Below, piece by piece: positions 40,823 through 49,676 of a stretch of 64,000 nt of DNA. A program made the position numbers and the translations under genes. Under the pieces are notes generated by a model. That model did not search any database. It was given only the letters and a program-made list of their open reading frames with translations, and was not told the DNA's origin. Where the stretch lies: the NCBI RefSeq assembly GCF_002234405.1, contig NZ_NMQT01000124.1, positions 1 to 64,000 on the forward strand. Reading direction: 5' to 3'. This stretch comes from Amycolatopsis thailandensis. Its GTDB lineage: Bacteria; Actinomycetota; Actinomycetes; Mycobacteriales; Pseudonocardiaceae. Within the stretch, counting starts at the first letter, position 1; each line of letters opens with the position of its first letter.

Positions 40823-41659
40823 ATGACCGAAGGACGCCTCGTGCTGGCAGCCACCCCGCTCGGAGACGTCCGCGACGCTTCGCCGCGCCTGTCCGAAGCC
40901 CTCGCGACAGCCGACGTGATCGCCGCCGAGGACACCCGGCGCCTGCGTTCCCTCACCGCCGCCCTCGACGTTTCGCCGGTCGGGCGCGTCGTCAGTTTCT
41001 ACGAGGACGTCGAGACGGCCCGCCTGCCGAAACTCCTCGAATCGCTCCGATCCGGCGAAACGGTGGTCCTCGTGACCGACGCGGGGATGCCGAGCGTCTC
41101 GGACCCCGGATTCCGCCTGGTGGCGGCCTGTGTCGAGGCGGACGTGCCGGTGACCTGCCTCCCCGGCCCGTCCGCGGTGACCACGGCGCTGGCGCTGTCC
41201 GGGCTGCCTTGTGACCGTTTCTGTTTCGAAGGATTCGCCCCGCGCAAACCCGGTGAACGCGCGAAATGGCTCGGTTCGCTGAAGGACGAGCCCCGGACGG
41301 CCGTGTTCTTCGAATCTCCGCACCGCCTCGCGAGCACGCTCGCCGATGCCGCCGACGTCCTGGGTGCCGATCGTCGCGCCGCCGTCTGCCGCGAGCTGAC
41401 CAAAACGTACGAAGAGGTCAAACGCGGGAATCTGCCGGATCTGGCGGCTTGGGCCGCGGAAGGGGTCAAGGGCGAGATCACGGTCGTCCTGGCCGGTGCG
41501 CCGCCGCGTTCGGTGAGTGTCGCGGACCTGGTTGCGGAAGTCTCGTCGCGCGTCGAGGCCGGCGAACGCCTCAAGTCGGCCGCCGCCGAAGTCGCCGAGG
41601 CCGCGGGGGTCTCGAAAAAGGAGCTTTACGACGCCGTTCTCGCGTCGCGTAAGAGCTAG
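40823..41659 (+). CDS. rsmI: 16S rRNA (cytidine-1402-2'-O)-methyltransferase
   Basis: 278 residues, usual length for RsmI. Motifs of the tetrapyrrole-methylase fold are clear: LVLAATPLGDVRDASPR at the N-terminus, AEDTRRLRSL, VLVTDAGMPSVSDPGFRLV (about 84-102), CLPGPSAVTTALALSGLP and FFESPHRLAST. It methylates C1402 in the ribosomal decoding centre. The gene is divergent from pmt. Its stop overlaps the convergent TetR gene by four bases. Confidence 0.95.
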   Translation: MTEGRLVLAATPLGDVRDASPRLSEALATADVIAAEDTRRLRSLTAALDVSPVGRVVSFYEDVETARLPKLLESLRSGETVVLVTDAGMPSVSDPGFRLVAACVEADVPVTCLPGPSAVTTALALSGLPCDRFCFEGFAPRKPGERAKWLGSLKDEPRTAVFFESPHRLASTLADAADVLGADRRAAVCRELTKTYEEVKRGNLPDLAAWAAEGVKGEITVVLAGAPPRSVSVADLVAEVSSRVEAGERLKSAAAEVAEAAGVSKKELYDAVLASRKS

Positions 41660-42210
41660 GACAGCAAGGCCGCCGCGGCCGCGTGTGCCTTCGCGGCATC
41701 GGGCTCGGCGCCGGTGATGACGTCGGTGTAGATGAAGGACTCGCCGATCCGCACCAGCAGGTAGGCCAGATCCTCGACCGGCAGGGGTGGTGTGAGCCGT
41801 CCGGCCGCGACCTCTTCGTCCAGGAACTCGCGCATCTTCGCGATCGCGCGGCTCTGCACCACGCTGGCCTTCGTCGTCAGGATCCGCAACGCCCGCTCGG
41901 GCTCGTTGCGCAGGAACTCCCGGAACGGTTTCGAGTCGTTCACGGTCCGGACGAAGGTGCCGACGAGTTCCGCGATCCCCTCCGCGCCGCGTCCGAGCTT
42001 GCCGGATGCCCGCGCCTCGAAGACCTCCACGGTCATCGACCACAGGATCTCGCCGAGCAGCTGATCCCGGCCGCCGACCCAGCGGTGCAGCGTGGCCCTG
42101 CTGATCCCGAGCTCACCCGCGAGATCGCCCATGTCCACCCGGCGCCCGTCCAGGAACCAGGAGCGCGCGACCGTGAACGCGCGCAGGGCGTCCGGGCGCG
42201 GCGAAGTCAA
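41656..42210 (-). CDS. TetR-family regulator (QsdR-like)
   Basis: 184 residues. The HTH region reads VDMGDLAGELGISRATLHRW (about 25-44). The rest matches QsdR-type TetR proteins: GGRDQLLGEILWSMTVEVFE, then FRTVNDSKPF-like and LAYLLVRIGESFIYTDVITG near the end. It is divergent from the quinone oxidoreductase gene, separated by about 100 bases with inverted repeats, and is likely to control it and itself. Confidence 0.85.
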   Translation of the reverse strand: MTSPRPDALRAFTVARSWFLDGRRVDMGDLAGELGISRATLHRWVGGRDQLLGEILWSMTVEVFEARASGKLGRGAEGIAELVGTFVRTVNDSKPFREFLRNEPERALRILTTKASVVQSRAIAKMREFLDEEVAAGRLTPPLPVEDLAYLLVRIGESFIYTDVITGAEPDAAKAHAAAAALLS

Positions 42211-42255
42211 CTGGCGTTCGAGTGCTGTTTCGATGAGTGAAACATATCACGCGAC

Positions 42256-42287
42256 GTCTCACAGATGAGACATATGCAAGAATGTCT
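42256..42287. promoter_or_regulatory. Overlapping palindromes between TetR and oxidoreductase genes
   Basis: GTCTC-N6-GAGAC (42256-42271) overlaps AGACAT-N8-ATGTCT (42268-42287). A partial direct copy of TGAGACATAT occurs as TGAAACATAT near 42237. These are candidate operators for the divergent TetR regulator. Confidence 0.5.
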
Positions 42288-42311
42288 TACCTCTCGACGA
42301 GGAGGATGCGG

Positions 42312-43271
42312 ATGCGCGCAGTACAGGTGACCGAATTCGGCGGACCCGAGGTGCTCAACCTCGTCGACCTGCCCGATCCCGTTCCCGGACCGGGTCAGCT
42401 GCTGGTGGAGGTCGACCGGATCGGCATCAACTACGCCGACACGCACCAGGCCGAGAACTCCTATCTCGCGCCCAGCAAACTCCCGCTCGTGCCCGGCGGC
42501 GAGGTCGTCGGCCGCACCGCGGACGGCAAGCGTGTCGTTTCGCTGCTCAACGGCGGTGGCGGCTACGCCGAGCGCGCGGTGGCAGATGGGGTCACCAGCT
42601 TCGACGTGCCCGACGGCGTCGACGATCTGACCGCGCTCTCCTTCATCGTCCAGGGCACCACCGCCGCGCTCCTGCTGCGCAAGAGCGCCCACCTCGAACC
42701 GGGCGAATCCGTCGTCGTGCACGCGGCGGGGGGCGGGGTCGGCTCCATCGCCGTCCAGCTCGCCAAGGCTTGGGGTGCCGGCCGGGTCATCGCGACCGCC
42801 AGCAGCGACGAAAAGCGTGCCCTCGCCCTCGAACTCGGCGCCGACATCGCCATCGATTCGCGCGCCGAGAACATGACCGACGCGCTTCGCGAGGCGAACG
42901 GCGGCAAACGCGTCGACATCGTGCTCGACATGACCGGCGGCACCGTCACCGACCAGAGCGTCGTGGCGCTCGCGCCGTTCGGCCGCCTCGCGTTCTACGG
43001 CATGGCCAGCCGGAAGTCGCCGAAGCCGATCGAAGCCCGCAACCTTCTCGGGCACAGCACCACCGTGGCCGGGATGTGGCTGCCGCACGCCTTCAAACTC
43101 CCCGGAAACGTTTTCGGCCGCACGCTCGACGAGCTTTTCGAACTGGCACTCGCCGGTCAGGTCCGCGCCGTCGCCGGCGGCGAGTACGCGCTTTCCGACG
43201 CGCGCGCCGCCCACGAGGCCCTGCGCTCGCGCGGCACGATGGGCAAGCTCCTGCTGGATCCCAGCAAGTAG
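42312..43271 (+). CDS. Quinone oxidoreductase (zeta-crystallin-like MDR)
   Basis: 319 residues from the second of two close ATGs, which has GAGGAGG at the right distance. It is a zinc-free medium-chain dehydrogenase: MRAVQVTEFGGPEVLNLVDL at the start, NYADTHQAENSY, and the NADPH-binding motif VVVHAAGGGVGSIAVQLAKAWGAG (about 138-161). The family reduces quinones or enones with NADPH. Divergent from and probably controlled by the QsdR-like regulator. Confidence 0.9.
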   Translation: MRAVQVTEFGGPEVLNLVDLPDPVPGPGQLLVEVDRIGINYADTHQAENSYLAPSKLPLVPGGEVVGRTADGKRVVSLLNGGGGYAERAVADGVTSFDVPDGVDDLTALSFIVQGTTAALLLRKSAHLEPGESVVVHAAGGGVGSIAVQLAKAWGAGRVIATASSDEKRALALELGADIAIDSRAENMTDALREANGGKRVDIVLDMTGGTVTDQSVVALAPFGRLAFYGMASRKSPKPIEARNLLGHSTTVAGMWLPHAFKLPGNVFGRTLDELFELALAGQVRAVAGGEYALSDARAAHEALRSRGTMGKLLLDPSK

Positions 43272-43272
43272 C

Positions 43273-44550
43273 TCAGCCGAGGAGGCGCTCCAGCGGAGCG
43301 GACTTGTGCAGGCATTCCTGCCATTCCGCTTCGCTGTCGGAGTCGGCGGTGATCCCGCCGCCGACGCCCAGCGCGATCTCGCCATCGTGGATTTCGAAAG
43401 TTCTGATCGCGACGTTCAGTTCCAGCCCGGCGATCGGCGACGCGAGGCCGATCGCCCCCGTGTAGACGCCACGTCCCGTGGACTCCAGCTCGGCGATCAG
43501 ATCCAGCGCCCGGACCTTCGGCGCACCCGTCACCGAACCCGGCGGGAACGTGGCCGCGAGCAGGGCCGCGTCGTCGATCCCGTCGGCGAGTGATCCCTCC
43601 ACAGTGGACTCCAGGTGCCAGACCCCGGGCGCGGGCCGGACCGCGAGCAGTTCGGGGACACTCACACTGCCGGTGGCGCACACCCGGCCGAGGTCGTTGC
43701 GGACGAGGTCGGTGATCATCACGTTCTCGGCGACGTCCTTGGTGGATTCCCGCAGCCGCCGCGCGAGATGATCGTCGGCCGCGTCCCGACGTGGCAGCGT
43801 GCCCTTGATCGGGGTCGACCGGACGTGGCGCCCGTGCCGGGAAAGGAAAAGCTCGGGGGAGAACGACACGACCGAGCCCCAGTCGCCGCTGAGGAACGCC
43901 GCTCGGCGGGCCCGTAGGCGACGAGCGCCTTCGGCGAAGAGCGCGATCGGATCGCCTTCGAATCCGCCCCTGAAACGAGCGCAGATGTTCGCTTGGAACA
44001 GCTCGCCGGCTTCGATCGCGTGCACGCACGCCTTGACCGCATCGTAGTGCTCCGACGGAAGCGGTCGCGACAGCGGGCCGGAACTCCACGTCGCCGCCGC
44101 GGGTAGCTCGGCGAGCGCGGATTCCACCGAGGACATTTCGTCGACCGGATCCGGGTCGCCGTCGGCGACCAGGGCTTCGAACCACCACGAACCTTCGGAG
44201 TCGAGTCGCAGCACCCGGTCGACCCAGCCCCAGACGGCCGGGGGAAGCGCGCCGGAACGGCCTGATGGATCGGTCAGGTCGTAACTCAGGTAACCGAACC
44301 ATCCGCCCCCGACGGCGCCGGGCACGGCGTCACGAACGGCAGGCATCCGAGTCGGAATCGCGAAGGCCTCGGTGACGTCGCTGACAGGAGCCAGGGAAGC
44401 GCTCAGCGCGATGACCGCGCGCGAAGAAAACCAGTCTCCGCAAAGCGCCGCCGGTGGCGCGAGCCCGAGCGCCTCGGCGCGTACTCCAAGCGCCGTCAGC
44501 GCCCGCTCGGGCCCGACGTCCGTCCGCAGCCTCCGGCACATCAACCGCAC
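43273..44550 (-). CDS. pabB: Aminodeoxychorismate synthase component I
   Basis: 425 residues from the GTG at 44550, chosen because GGAG is 10 bases upstream; an ATG three codons later is possible. The chorismate-binding domain carries FQANICARF, the PIKGT motif whose Lys distinguishes PabB from TrpE (about 260-264), ENVMITDLVRNDLGRV and FPPGSVTGAPKVRALDLI. It makes aminodeoxychorismate for folate, using ammonia from a PabA not seen here. Position matches the pabB of mycobacteria between rsmI and metG. It is convergent with the oxidoreductase gene, with one base between them. Confidence 0.9.
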   Translation of the reverse strand: MRLMCRRLRTDVGPERALTALGVRAEALGLAPPAALCGDWFSSRAVIALSASLAPVSDVTEAFAIPTRMPAVRDAVPGAVGGGWFGYLSYDLTDPSGRSGALPPAVWGWVDRVLRLDSEGSWWFEALVADGDPDPVDEMSSVESALAELPAAATWSSGPLSRPLPSEHYDAVKACVHAIEAGELFQANICARFRGGFEGDPIALFAEGARRLRARRAAFLSGDWGSVVSFSPELFLSRHGRHVRSTPIKGTLPRRDAADDHLARRLRESTKDVAENVMITDLVRNDLGRVCATGSVSVPELLAVRPAPGVWHLESTVEGSLADGIDDAALLAATFPPGSVTGAPKVRALDLIAELESTGRGVYTGAIGLASPIAGLELNVAIRTFEIHDGEIALGVGGGITADSDSEAEWQECLHKSAPLERLLG

Positions 44551-44658
44551 GCGACATTGTCTCCGCCCGGGTGGGCGGAAAAGCAACCGCGCCCGGCGGA
44601 AAGTGAGATCCGCGACCACGCGGTGACATAGTGCACACCCGTCGTCACGGAGCGAGCG

Positions 44659-45279
44659 CTACAGAAGCACGTCCGAGAGCTTGAACGGATAGACGACGGC
44701 GTCTTGGGCGATCGGACCGTCCACACCGGGCAGGCCGGTACCGAAACCGTGCTGGTGCAAGCCCAGCCGCGAGTGGAACCACCCTGGCCGTCCCGGGATT
44801 TCGTTGTGCCGGACCAACCACAGCACCACTTCGCTGTCCGCCCACTTGTCCGGGTGCAGGCGGTCCGTCCAGCAGTCGAGCCCCGCATAGATCAGGACGC
44901 GTTCGACGCGGGCCGCGTTCCGGACGTGTTTGATCCACGCCTTGATGAACCGGTCGTCGACGCTGGGCGCCTCCACTTCGAGTGCGGGCGCGAGAGAGCC
45001 GGGTGCGAAGGCGCCGAGCGCGCTCGCCGTCCGCACGAAATGGTCCGCCTGGTCGTGGACGGCGCCGGGGCGCGCGTAATGCCGTGCGCCGGTGTGAATG
45101 CCGACATGCTGCGCACCGGCCAGATTGCGTTCCGCGGCGGCGTCCCGCCAGTTGGTGTTCTCGCTGACCGTGACCGAGGCGAACCGGATGGCGGCGCCAC
45201 GTACCGCGGCCCAGTCCGTCACCGTCTCACGGTGGGACAGGGTGACGCCGTGCTCACCTTCCGGATCGATCAAACTCAC
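44659..45279 (-). CDS. GH25-like (lysozyme-fold) protein, catalytic residues altered
   Basis: 206 residues, no signal peptide. The fold is recognisable: GVTLSHRETVTDWAAVRGAA (GH25 start strand), IRFASVTVSENTNWRDAAAERN, HYARPGAVHDQADHF and APALEVEAP. The Asp of the usual DVS start is Thr, and the LDxE acid pair reads LEVE, so muramidase activity is doubtful. The C-terminal half keeps the FSYAGLDCW-like and WLVRHN substrate-fold strands. It may be a binding protein or an inactive paralogue. Confidence 0.7.
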   Translation of the reverse strand: MSLIDPEGEHGVTLSHRETVTDWAAVRGAAIRFASVTVSENTNWRDAAAERNLAGAQHVGIHTGARHYARPGAVHDQADHFVRTASALGAFAPGSLAPALEVEAPSVDDRFIKAWIKHVRNAARVERVLIYAGLDCWTDRLHPDKWADSEVVLWLVRHNEIPGRPGWFHSRLGLHQHGFGTGLPGVDGPIAQDAVVYPFKLSDVLL

Positions 45280-45305
45280 CTGTCCTCGAATTCGCCCCAG
45301 TACGC

Positions 45306-45354
45306 CCGAAAGGTCACCTTACGTCCGCAGAGCGGCCGCGAGGTGACCTTTCGG
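45306..45354. terminator. 14-bp-arm inverted repeat after ABC permease gene
   Basis: CCGAAAGGTCACCT at 45306-45319 pairs perfectly with 45341-45354 across a 21-base loop, ending 12 bases beyond the ABC permease gene. The AAGGTCACCTT core resembles other intergenic hairpins in the window but is not identical to them. Confidence 0.6.
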
Positions 45355-45365
45355 TTCAGCGTGTC

Positions 45366-46130
45366 TCAGGCGTTTTCGCGCTGGAAGGTCCGTGAGCCCC
45401 ACCAGATGGCCAGGACCGCCATGACCAGCACCACGACGCTCCCGGTGAACAGCGCGTCCATCGAGAAGTCACCGCGGAAACTGTTCCGCTCGACGTCCAC
45501 CACGTGCCGGAACGGATTGATCCGGGAAATCGTGTACAGCCAATCCGGTGCCGAGCCCGCGGTGATCGGGATCAGGATTCCGGACAGCAGCAGCAACGGC
45601 ATGAGAACCGCGTTGAGCAAAGCCGGGAAGGCGTCCTCGCTCTTGAGCGTCAGCGCCAGCGCGTACGAACACGACGCCAGCGTGATCGACAGAAGGAAGA
45701 CGATCACGAGGCTGAGCACGACGCCGCCGAACGGCGCGTTCAGGTCGAAGACCAGATACGCCAGCGCGATGATGAGCAACGCCTGGACAACGGTCTGCAA
45801 AGCGTTGGCGAGCACCTTGCCCAGCAACAGCGCTACGCGGCTCACCGGCGTGACCCGCATCCGCTCGACCACGCCCGAGCGGAATTCCGCCAGAAGGCCG
45901 AAGCCGACGAACGAACTGCCGAACAACGCGAGCTGCGCGACGATCGCCGGGGTGAAGATCATCCAGCCGTCCACATCGGACATGCCTTGCGCGTTGAGTG
46001 ACTTCACCAGAAGCGGGCCGAAGAAGAACAAGTACAGCAACGGCTGCATGATGCCGATCGCCAGCCACGTCGGATTGCGCAACGCCGCGAGCATGTCCCG
46101 GCGGAAGATCAACCAAGTGTCATGCAACAT
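45366..46130 (-). CDS. ABC-2 type transporter permease (DrrB-like)
   Basis: 254 residues with about six membrane segments. It starts with a soluble HDTWLIFRRDMLAALRNPTW helix and has the family box RVTPVSRVALLLGKVL (about 99-114). Typical of DrrB-like permeases of drug or lipid exporters. Its start lies 11 bases inside the ATP-binding gene's end, so the two form one unit. Confidence 0.92.
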   Translation of the reverse strand: MLHDTWLIFRRDMLAALRNPTWLAIGIMQPLLYLFFFGPLLVKSLNAQGMSDVDGWMIFTPAIVAQLALFGSSFVGFGLLAEFRSGVVERMRVTPVSRVALLLGKVLANALQTVVQALLIIALAYLVFDLNAPFGGVVLSLVIVFLLSITLASCSYALALTLKSEDAFPALLNAVLMPLLLLSGILIPITAGSAPDWLYTISRINPFRHVVDVERNSFRGDFSMDALFTGSVVVLVMAVLAIWWGSRTFQRENA

Positions 46131-47130
46131 GCGTGGCCTCCTTTTCCGGAGCGCCGTCGACCGGCGCGCCCTCTTCGGCGTCGCGCAGGCTTCGGCCCGT
46201 CAGGGTCAGGAAGACGTCGTCGAGCGTCGGCCGGTGCACCTGCATGGACGCCATCGCGATGCCTCGCGCGTCCAGCGCCCGTAACAATTCGGGCATCGCG
46301 GTGTCCCCGCGCGGCACGCGGAAACGCACCGTGCCCTCGATGACGGTCATCTCGTGGGCGCCTTCGAGGCGGCCCGCGACTTCAGCGGTCTCCGCCGCCG
46401 AGTCCGATGAGACCCCGATGACCACACTGTCACCGGAAACCCTCGCCTTCAGCGAATCCGGTGTGCCTTCGGCGACGATCTTGCCGTCGTCGATGACGAT
46501 CAGCCGGTCGGAGAGCGCGTCGGCCTCGTCGAGGTAGTGCGTGGTCAAGAAGACCGTGACCCCCTGCTCGTCACGCAGCCTGCGGATGTGGTCCCACAGG
46601 TTCGCCCGGCTCTGCGGGTCGAGCCCCGTCGACGGCTCGTCGAGGAAGACGAGTCCGGGCGAGTGGATCAGTCCGAGTGCGATGTCGAGCCGTCGGCGCT
46701 GCCCTCCTGACAGGGTCGCGGTCGTCCGCTGGTCGAGCCCGGCCAGGTCCAGCTGCTCGGCGAGGACGGCCCCGCGCGCGAGCGCGTCCGCCTTGCTCAT
46801 CCGGTACAGCCGCCCCTGGAACTCGATCTCCTCGACGACCTTGCTGGCCGGCGCGGTGCCGCCGCCCTGGGCGACGTAGCCGATTCGCCGGCGCACCCCC
46901 AGTGGGTCGGCGAGCAGGTCGCAACCGCCGACCGTCGCTTCGCCCGCGGTGGGCTTGAGAAGCGTTGTCAGCATGCGCAGGGTCGTGGTCTTCCCCGCGC
47001 CGTTCGGCCCCAGGAAGCCGACCAGTTCCCCGGCCGACACGTCGAGGTCGACGCCCTTGACGGCGTGGACCTCGCCCCCATTGCGGCCCTTGCGGCGGAA
47101 GCGCCGCTCAAGGCCGCGTGCCTTGATCAT
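46120..47130 (-). CDS. ABC transporter ATP-binding protein (DrrA-like)
   Basis: 336 residues. Walker A GPNGAGKTTTLRM (about 40-52), Q-loop GYVAQGGGT, signature LSGGQRRRLDIALG (about 140-153), Walker B LVFLDEPSTGLDP and the H-loop TTHYLDEADAL are all intact. The C-terminal DUF4162-like tail ends LDDVFLTLTGRSL, typical of DrrA/CcmA-type drug exporters. AAGGGG precedes the ATG. The PadR gene is upstream on the same strand, with twin operators in between. Confidence 0.93.
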   Translation of the reverse strand: MIKARGLERRFRRKGRNGGEVHAVKGVDLDVSAGELVGFLGPNGAGKTTTLRMLTTLLKPTAGEATVGGCDLLADPLGVRRRIGYVAQGGGTAPASKVVEEIEFQGRLYRMSKADALARGAVLAEQLDLAGLDQRTTATLSGGQRRRLDIALGLIHSPGLVFLDEPSTGLDPQSRANLWDHIRRLRDEQGVTVFLTTHYLDEADALSDRLIVIDDGKIVAEGTPDSLKARVSGDSVVIGVSSDSAAETAEVAGRLEGAHEMTVIEGTVRFRVPRGDTAMPELLRALDARGIAMASMQVHRPTLDDVFLTLTGRSLRDAEEGAPVDGAPEKEATHVA

Positions 47131-47157
47131 GTCTACCCCTTTCCGATGTCCGACTAT

Positions 47158-47219
47158 TCAAACTTGACTAGTCGGCTGGACGCACTGTGCCCTAGGAGTC
47201 GTGCCGTAGTCAAATTTGA
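47158..47219. promoter_or_regulatory. Twin PadR operators ahead of the ABC genes
   Basis: TATTCAAACTTGACTAG (about 47154-47170) and GTAGTCAAATTTGATTA (about 47206-47222) are inverted copies of one site. Each has a palindromic core, TCAAACTTGA and TCAAATTTGA. They flank the promoter region between padR and the ABC ATPase gene; the second touches the padR stop. Confidence 0.7.
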
Positions 47220-47813
47220 TTACTTGGGCGGTGCGCCGAACACGTTTTCGTCGTCGCCCTCGCCGGCCATCACGTACTCGCCTGCTTCCAGGCGGCCGAT
47301 CAGATCCCTCATCCAGGACACGTTCGCGTCCGCGTGCACGCTCCACAAGCGGTACAGCTCGCTCACGTGCGGCGGCTTGCCCAGATCGACGGCGTGTTCA
47401 CGGGCGTAATGGGTCGATTGGGCGTGCGCTTCCATATTCGCCAGCTGCTGTTTCAGCAGAGCCAGCACCTGCGGGCGGGGCAGGGTCGGCATGAACGTGA
47501 TCGCCGCCGACAGTGAGTACCCGGTCGCGTCGTCGCTCGACAACGCCCTGCCGAGCTGCACGACGAATTCGGTTTCGCCGTCTTCGGTCAGCCTGTACGC
47601 GGTCCTGTCGGGTCCGCCGCCGGCTTCGACGTCCTCGACCTGCTCCAGGAGGCCGTCGGCCGTCATCTTCTTCAGCGCGTGATAGATCGAACCCGGCTGG
47701 ACGTTGCCCCACTTGTCGGCCGCCCACGAGAGAAGCTCGCGCCGGACCTGGTAGCCGTGTGCCTTCCCGTACATGCGCACGACACCCAGCACCAGCAGAC
47801 GCGTGGCGGACAC
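47220..47813 (-). CDS. PadR-family transcriptional regulator
   Basis: 197 residues from the GTG at 47813, with GGAGG six bases upstream. The winged helix reads TRLLVLGVVRMYGKAHGYQV and GNVQPGSIYHALKKMTADGLL, with wing TAYRLTEDGETEF (about 67-79). The C-terminal dimerisation helix is LLKQQLANMEAHAQ. It lies directly upstream of the ABC exporter genes, and paired TCAAAYTTGA palindromes stand between them, so it represses the exporter until a ligand (probably an exported drug) binds. Confidence 0.92.
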   Translation of the reverse strand: MSATRLLVLGVVRMYGKAHGYQVRRELLSWAADKWGNVQPGSIYHALKKMTADGLLEQVEDVEAGGGPDRTAYRLTEDGETEFVVQLGRALSSDDATGYSLSAAITFMPTLPRPQVLALLKQQLANMEAHAQSTHYAREHAVDLGKPPHVSELYRLWSVHADANVSWMRDLIGRLEAGEYVMAGEGDDENVFGAPPK

Positions 47814-47875
47814 CGAGGCCTCCGATCCTCTCCCGGACAACAATGCCTTGGACGACGTCCGTAGGCTAAACAAGC

Positions 47876-49669
47876 ATGAGCACCCCAGTGTTGACTGCGG
47901 TGGCCTGGCCCTACGCCAACGGCCCCCGCCACATCGGCCACGTGTCCGGATTCGGCGTCCCGTCCGACGTCTTCTCCCGCTACCAGCGAATGGCCGGCAA
48001 CCGGGTGCTCATGGTGTCCGGAACCGACGAACACGGCACCCCGATCACCGTCCAGGCCGACAACGAAGGGCTCACCTCCCAGCAGACGGCCGACAAGTAC
48101 ACCCGTCAGATCGGCCAGGACCTGCAGGGACTCGGCCTCACCTACGATCTGTTCACCCGCACCACCACGGGTAACCACGCCGAGGTGACGCAGCAGATCT
48201 TCCTCGCGCTGCACCGCAACGGCTATGTCGTTCCCAAGACGACCCGAGGCGCCATCAGCCCCTCGACCGGCCGCACCCTGCCCGACCGCTACATCGAGGG
48301 CACCTGCCCGATCTGCGGTTACGACGGCGCGCGCGGCGACCAGTGCGACAACTGCGGCAATCAGCTCGACGCCGCGGAGCTGATCAACCCGAAGTCCCGG
48401 ATCAACGGCGAAACGCCGAAGTTCGTCGAGACCGAGCACTACTTCCTCGATCTGAGCGCGTTCGTCGAGACCTTGGGCAAGTGGCTGTCCAGCAAGACCG
48501 ACTGGCGCCCGAACGTCCTCAACTTCACGAAGAACCTGATCGACGACATGCGGCCGCGGCCGATCACCCGTGACCTCGACTGGGGCGTGAAGATCCCGCT
48601 GGACGGCTGGCGCGACCAGCCGCTCAAGCGCTTCTACGTCTGGTTCGACGCCGTCATCGGCTACTTCTCGGCGAGCGTCGAATGGGCGCGCCGATCCGGT
48701 AACCCGGACGCCTGGCAGGAGTGGTGGAGCAACCCGGACGCCCGCTCCTACTACTTCATGGGCAAGGACAACATCACCTTCCACGCTCAGATCTGGCCCG
48801 CCCTGCTGTTCGGTCACAACGGCGAGGGCGACCGAGGCGGCGTGCCCGGCAAGTACGGCAAGCTGCACCTGCCCGACGAGATCGTTTCCAGCGAGTTCCT
48901 CACCATGAGCGGCTCGAAGTTCTCGACGTCGCGCGGAACGGTCATCTACGTCCACGACTTCCTGCGCGAGTTCGGCCCGGACACCCTGCGGTACTTCATC
49001 TCGGTCGCGGGTCCCGAAACCCAGGACACCGACTTCACCTGGGACGAGTTCGTCCGCCGGACCAACTTCGAGCTGGCCAACGAGTGGGGCAACCTCGTCA
49101 ACCGGTCCGTCTCCATGGCGCACAAGAACGTCGGCGCCATTCCTCGTCCCGACGCCCCCACGGCCGCCGACGAGGAGCTCAAGGAGCTTTCCCGCAAGGC
49201 GTTCGACACCGCCGGCGCCCACCTGCAGCGGTCCCGCTTCAAGGCGGCCGCGAGCGAGGCCATGCGTGTCGTCACCGCCGCGAACCGGTACCTCTCGGAC
49301 CAGGAGCCCTGGAAGCTCAAGGACGACCCCGCCCGCCGCGACAGTGTCCTGCACACCGCCCTGCAGGTCGTGTCGGACGCCAACACGCTGCTGACGCCCT
49401 TCCTGCCCCACTCGGCGCAGAAGGTGCACGAGGCGCTCGGCGGCACCGGCGTCTGGGCGGCCCAGCCCGAACTGCGGGAAGTCGAGGACCTCGACATCCC
49501 CGGCCGGATCAACCCCATCATCACCGGGGATTACCAAACCGAGCAGGCGCGCTGGAAGTCCGTGCCGATCGAGGTCGGCAAGCCGCTGGAGAAGCCGACC
49601 CCGCTGTTCGCCAAGCTGGACCCGGAACTCGGCGAGACCGGTCCCGAATGGGCCCCGATCTCGAAATGA
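47876..49669 (+). CDS. metG: Methionyl-tRNA synthetase
   Basis: 597 residues. The HIGH motif is GPRHIGHVSGFG (about 17-28). The zinc-knuckle CPICGYDGARGDQCDNCGNQ (about 144-163) has four cysteines. The KMSKS equivalent is TMSGSKFSTSRG (about 343-354). No C-terminal tRNA-binding EMAP domain is present, so it is the shorter form. It charges initiator and elongator tRNA-Met. tatD follows after seven bases. Confidence 0.95.
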   Translation: MSTPVLTAVAWPYANGPRHIGHVSGFGVPSDVFSRYQRMAGNRVLMVSGTDEHGTPITVQADNEGLTSQQTADKYTRQIGQDLQGLGLTYDLFTRTTTGNHAEVTQQIFLALHRNGYVVPKTTRGAISPSTGRTLPDRYIEGTCPICGYDGARGDQCDNCGNQLDAAELINPKSRINGETPKFVETEHYFLDLSAFVETLGKWLSSKTDWRPNVLNFTKNLIDDMRPRPITRDLDWGVKIPLDGWRDQPLKRFYVWFDAVIGYFSASVEWARRSGNPDAWQEWWSNPDARSYYFMGKDNITFHAQIWPALLFGHNGEGDRGGVPGKYGKLHLPDEIVSSEFLTMSGSKFSTSRGTVIYVHDFLREFGPDTLRYFISVAGPETQDTDFTWDEFVRRTNFELANEWGNLVNRSVSMAHKNVGAIPRPDAPTAADEELKELSRKAFDTAGAHLQRSRFKAAASEAMRVVTAANRYLSDQEPWKLKDDPARRDSVLHTALQVVSDANTLLTPFLPHSAQKVHEALGGTGVWAAQPELREVEDLDIPGRINPIITGDYQTEQARWKSVPIEVGKPLEKPTPLFAKLDPELGETGPEWAPISK

Positions 49670-49676
49670 TCAGCTG

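Noticed and set aside
47672..49537. 621-codon minus-strand frame antisense to metG
   Set aside because: The metG frame has all catalytic motifs; the antisense frame has none.
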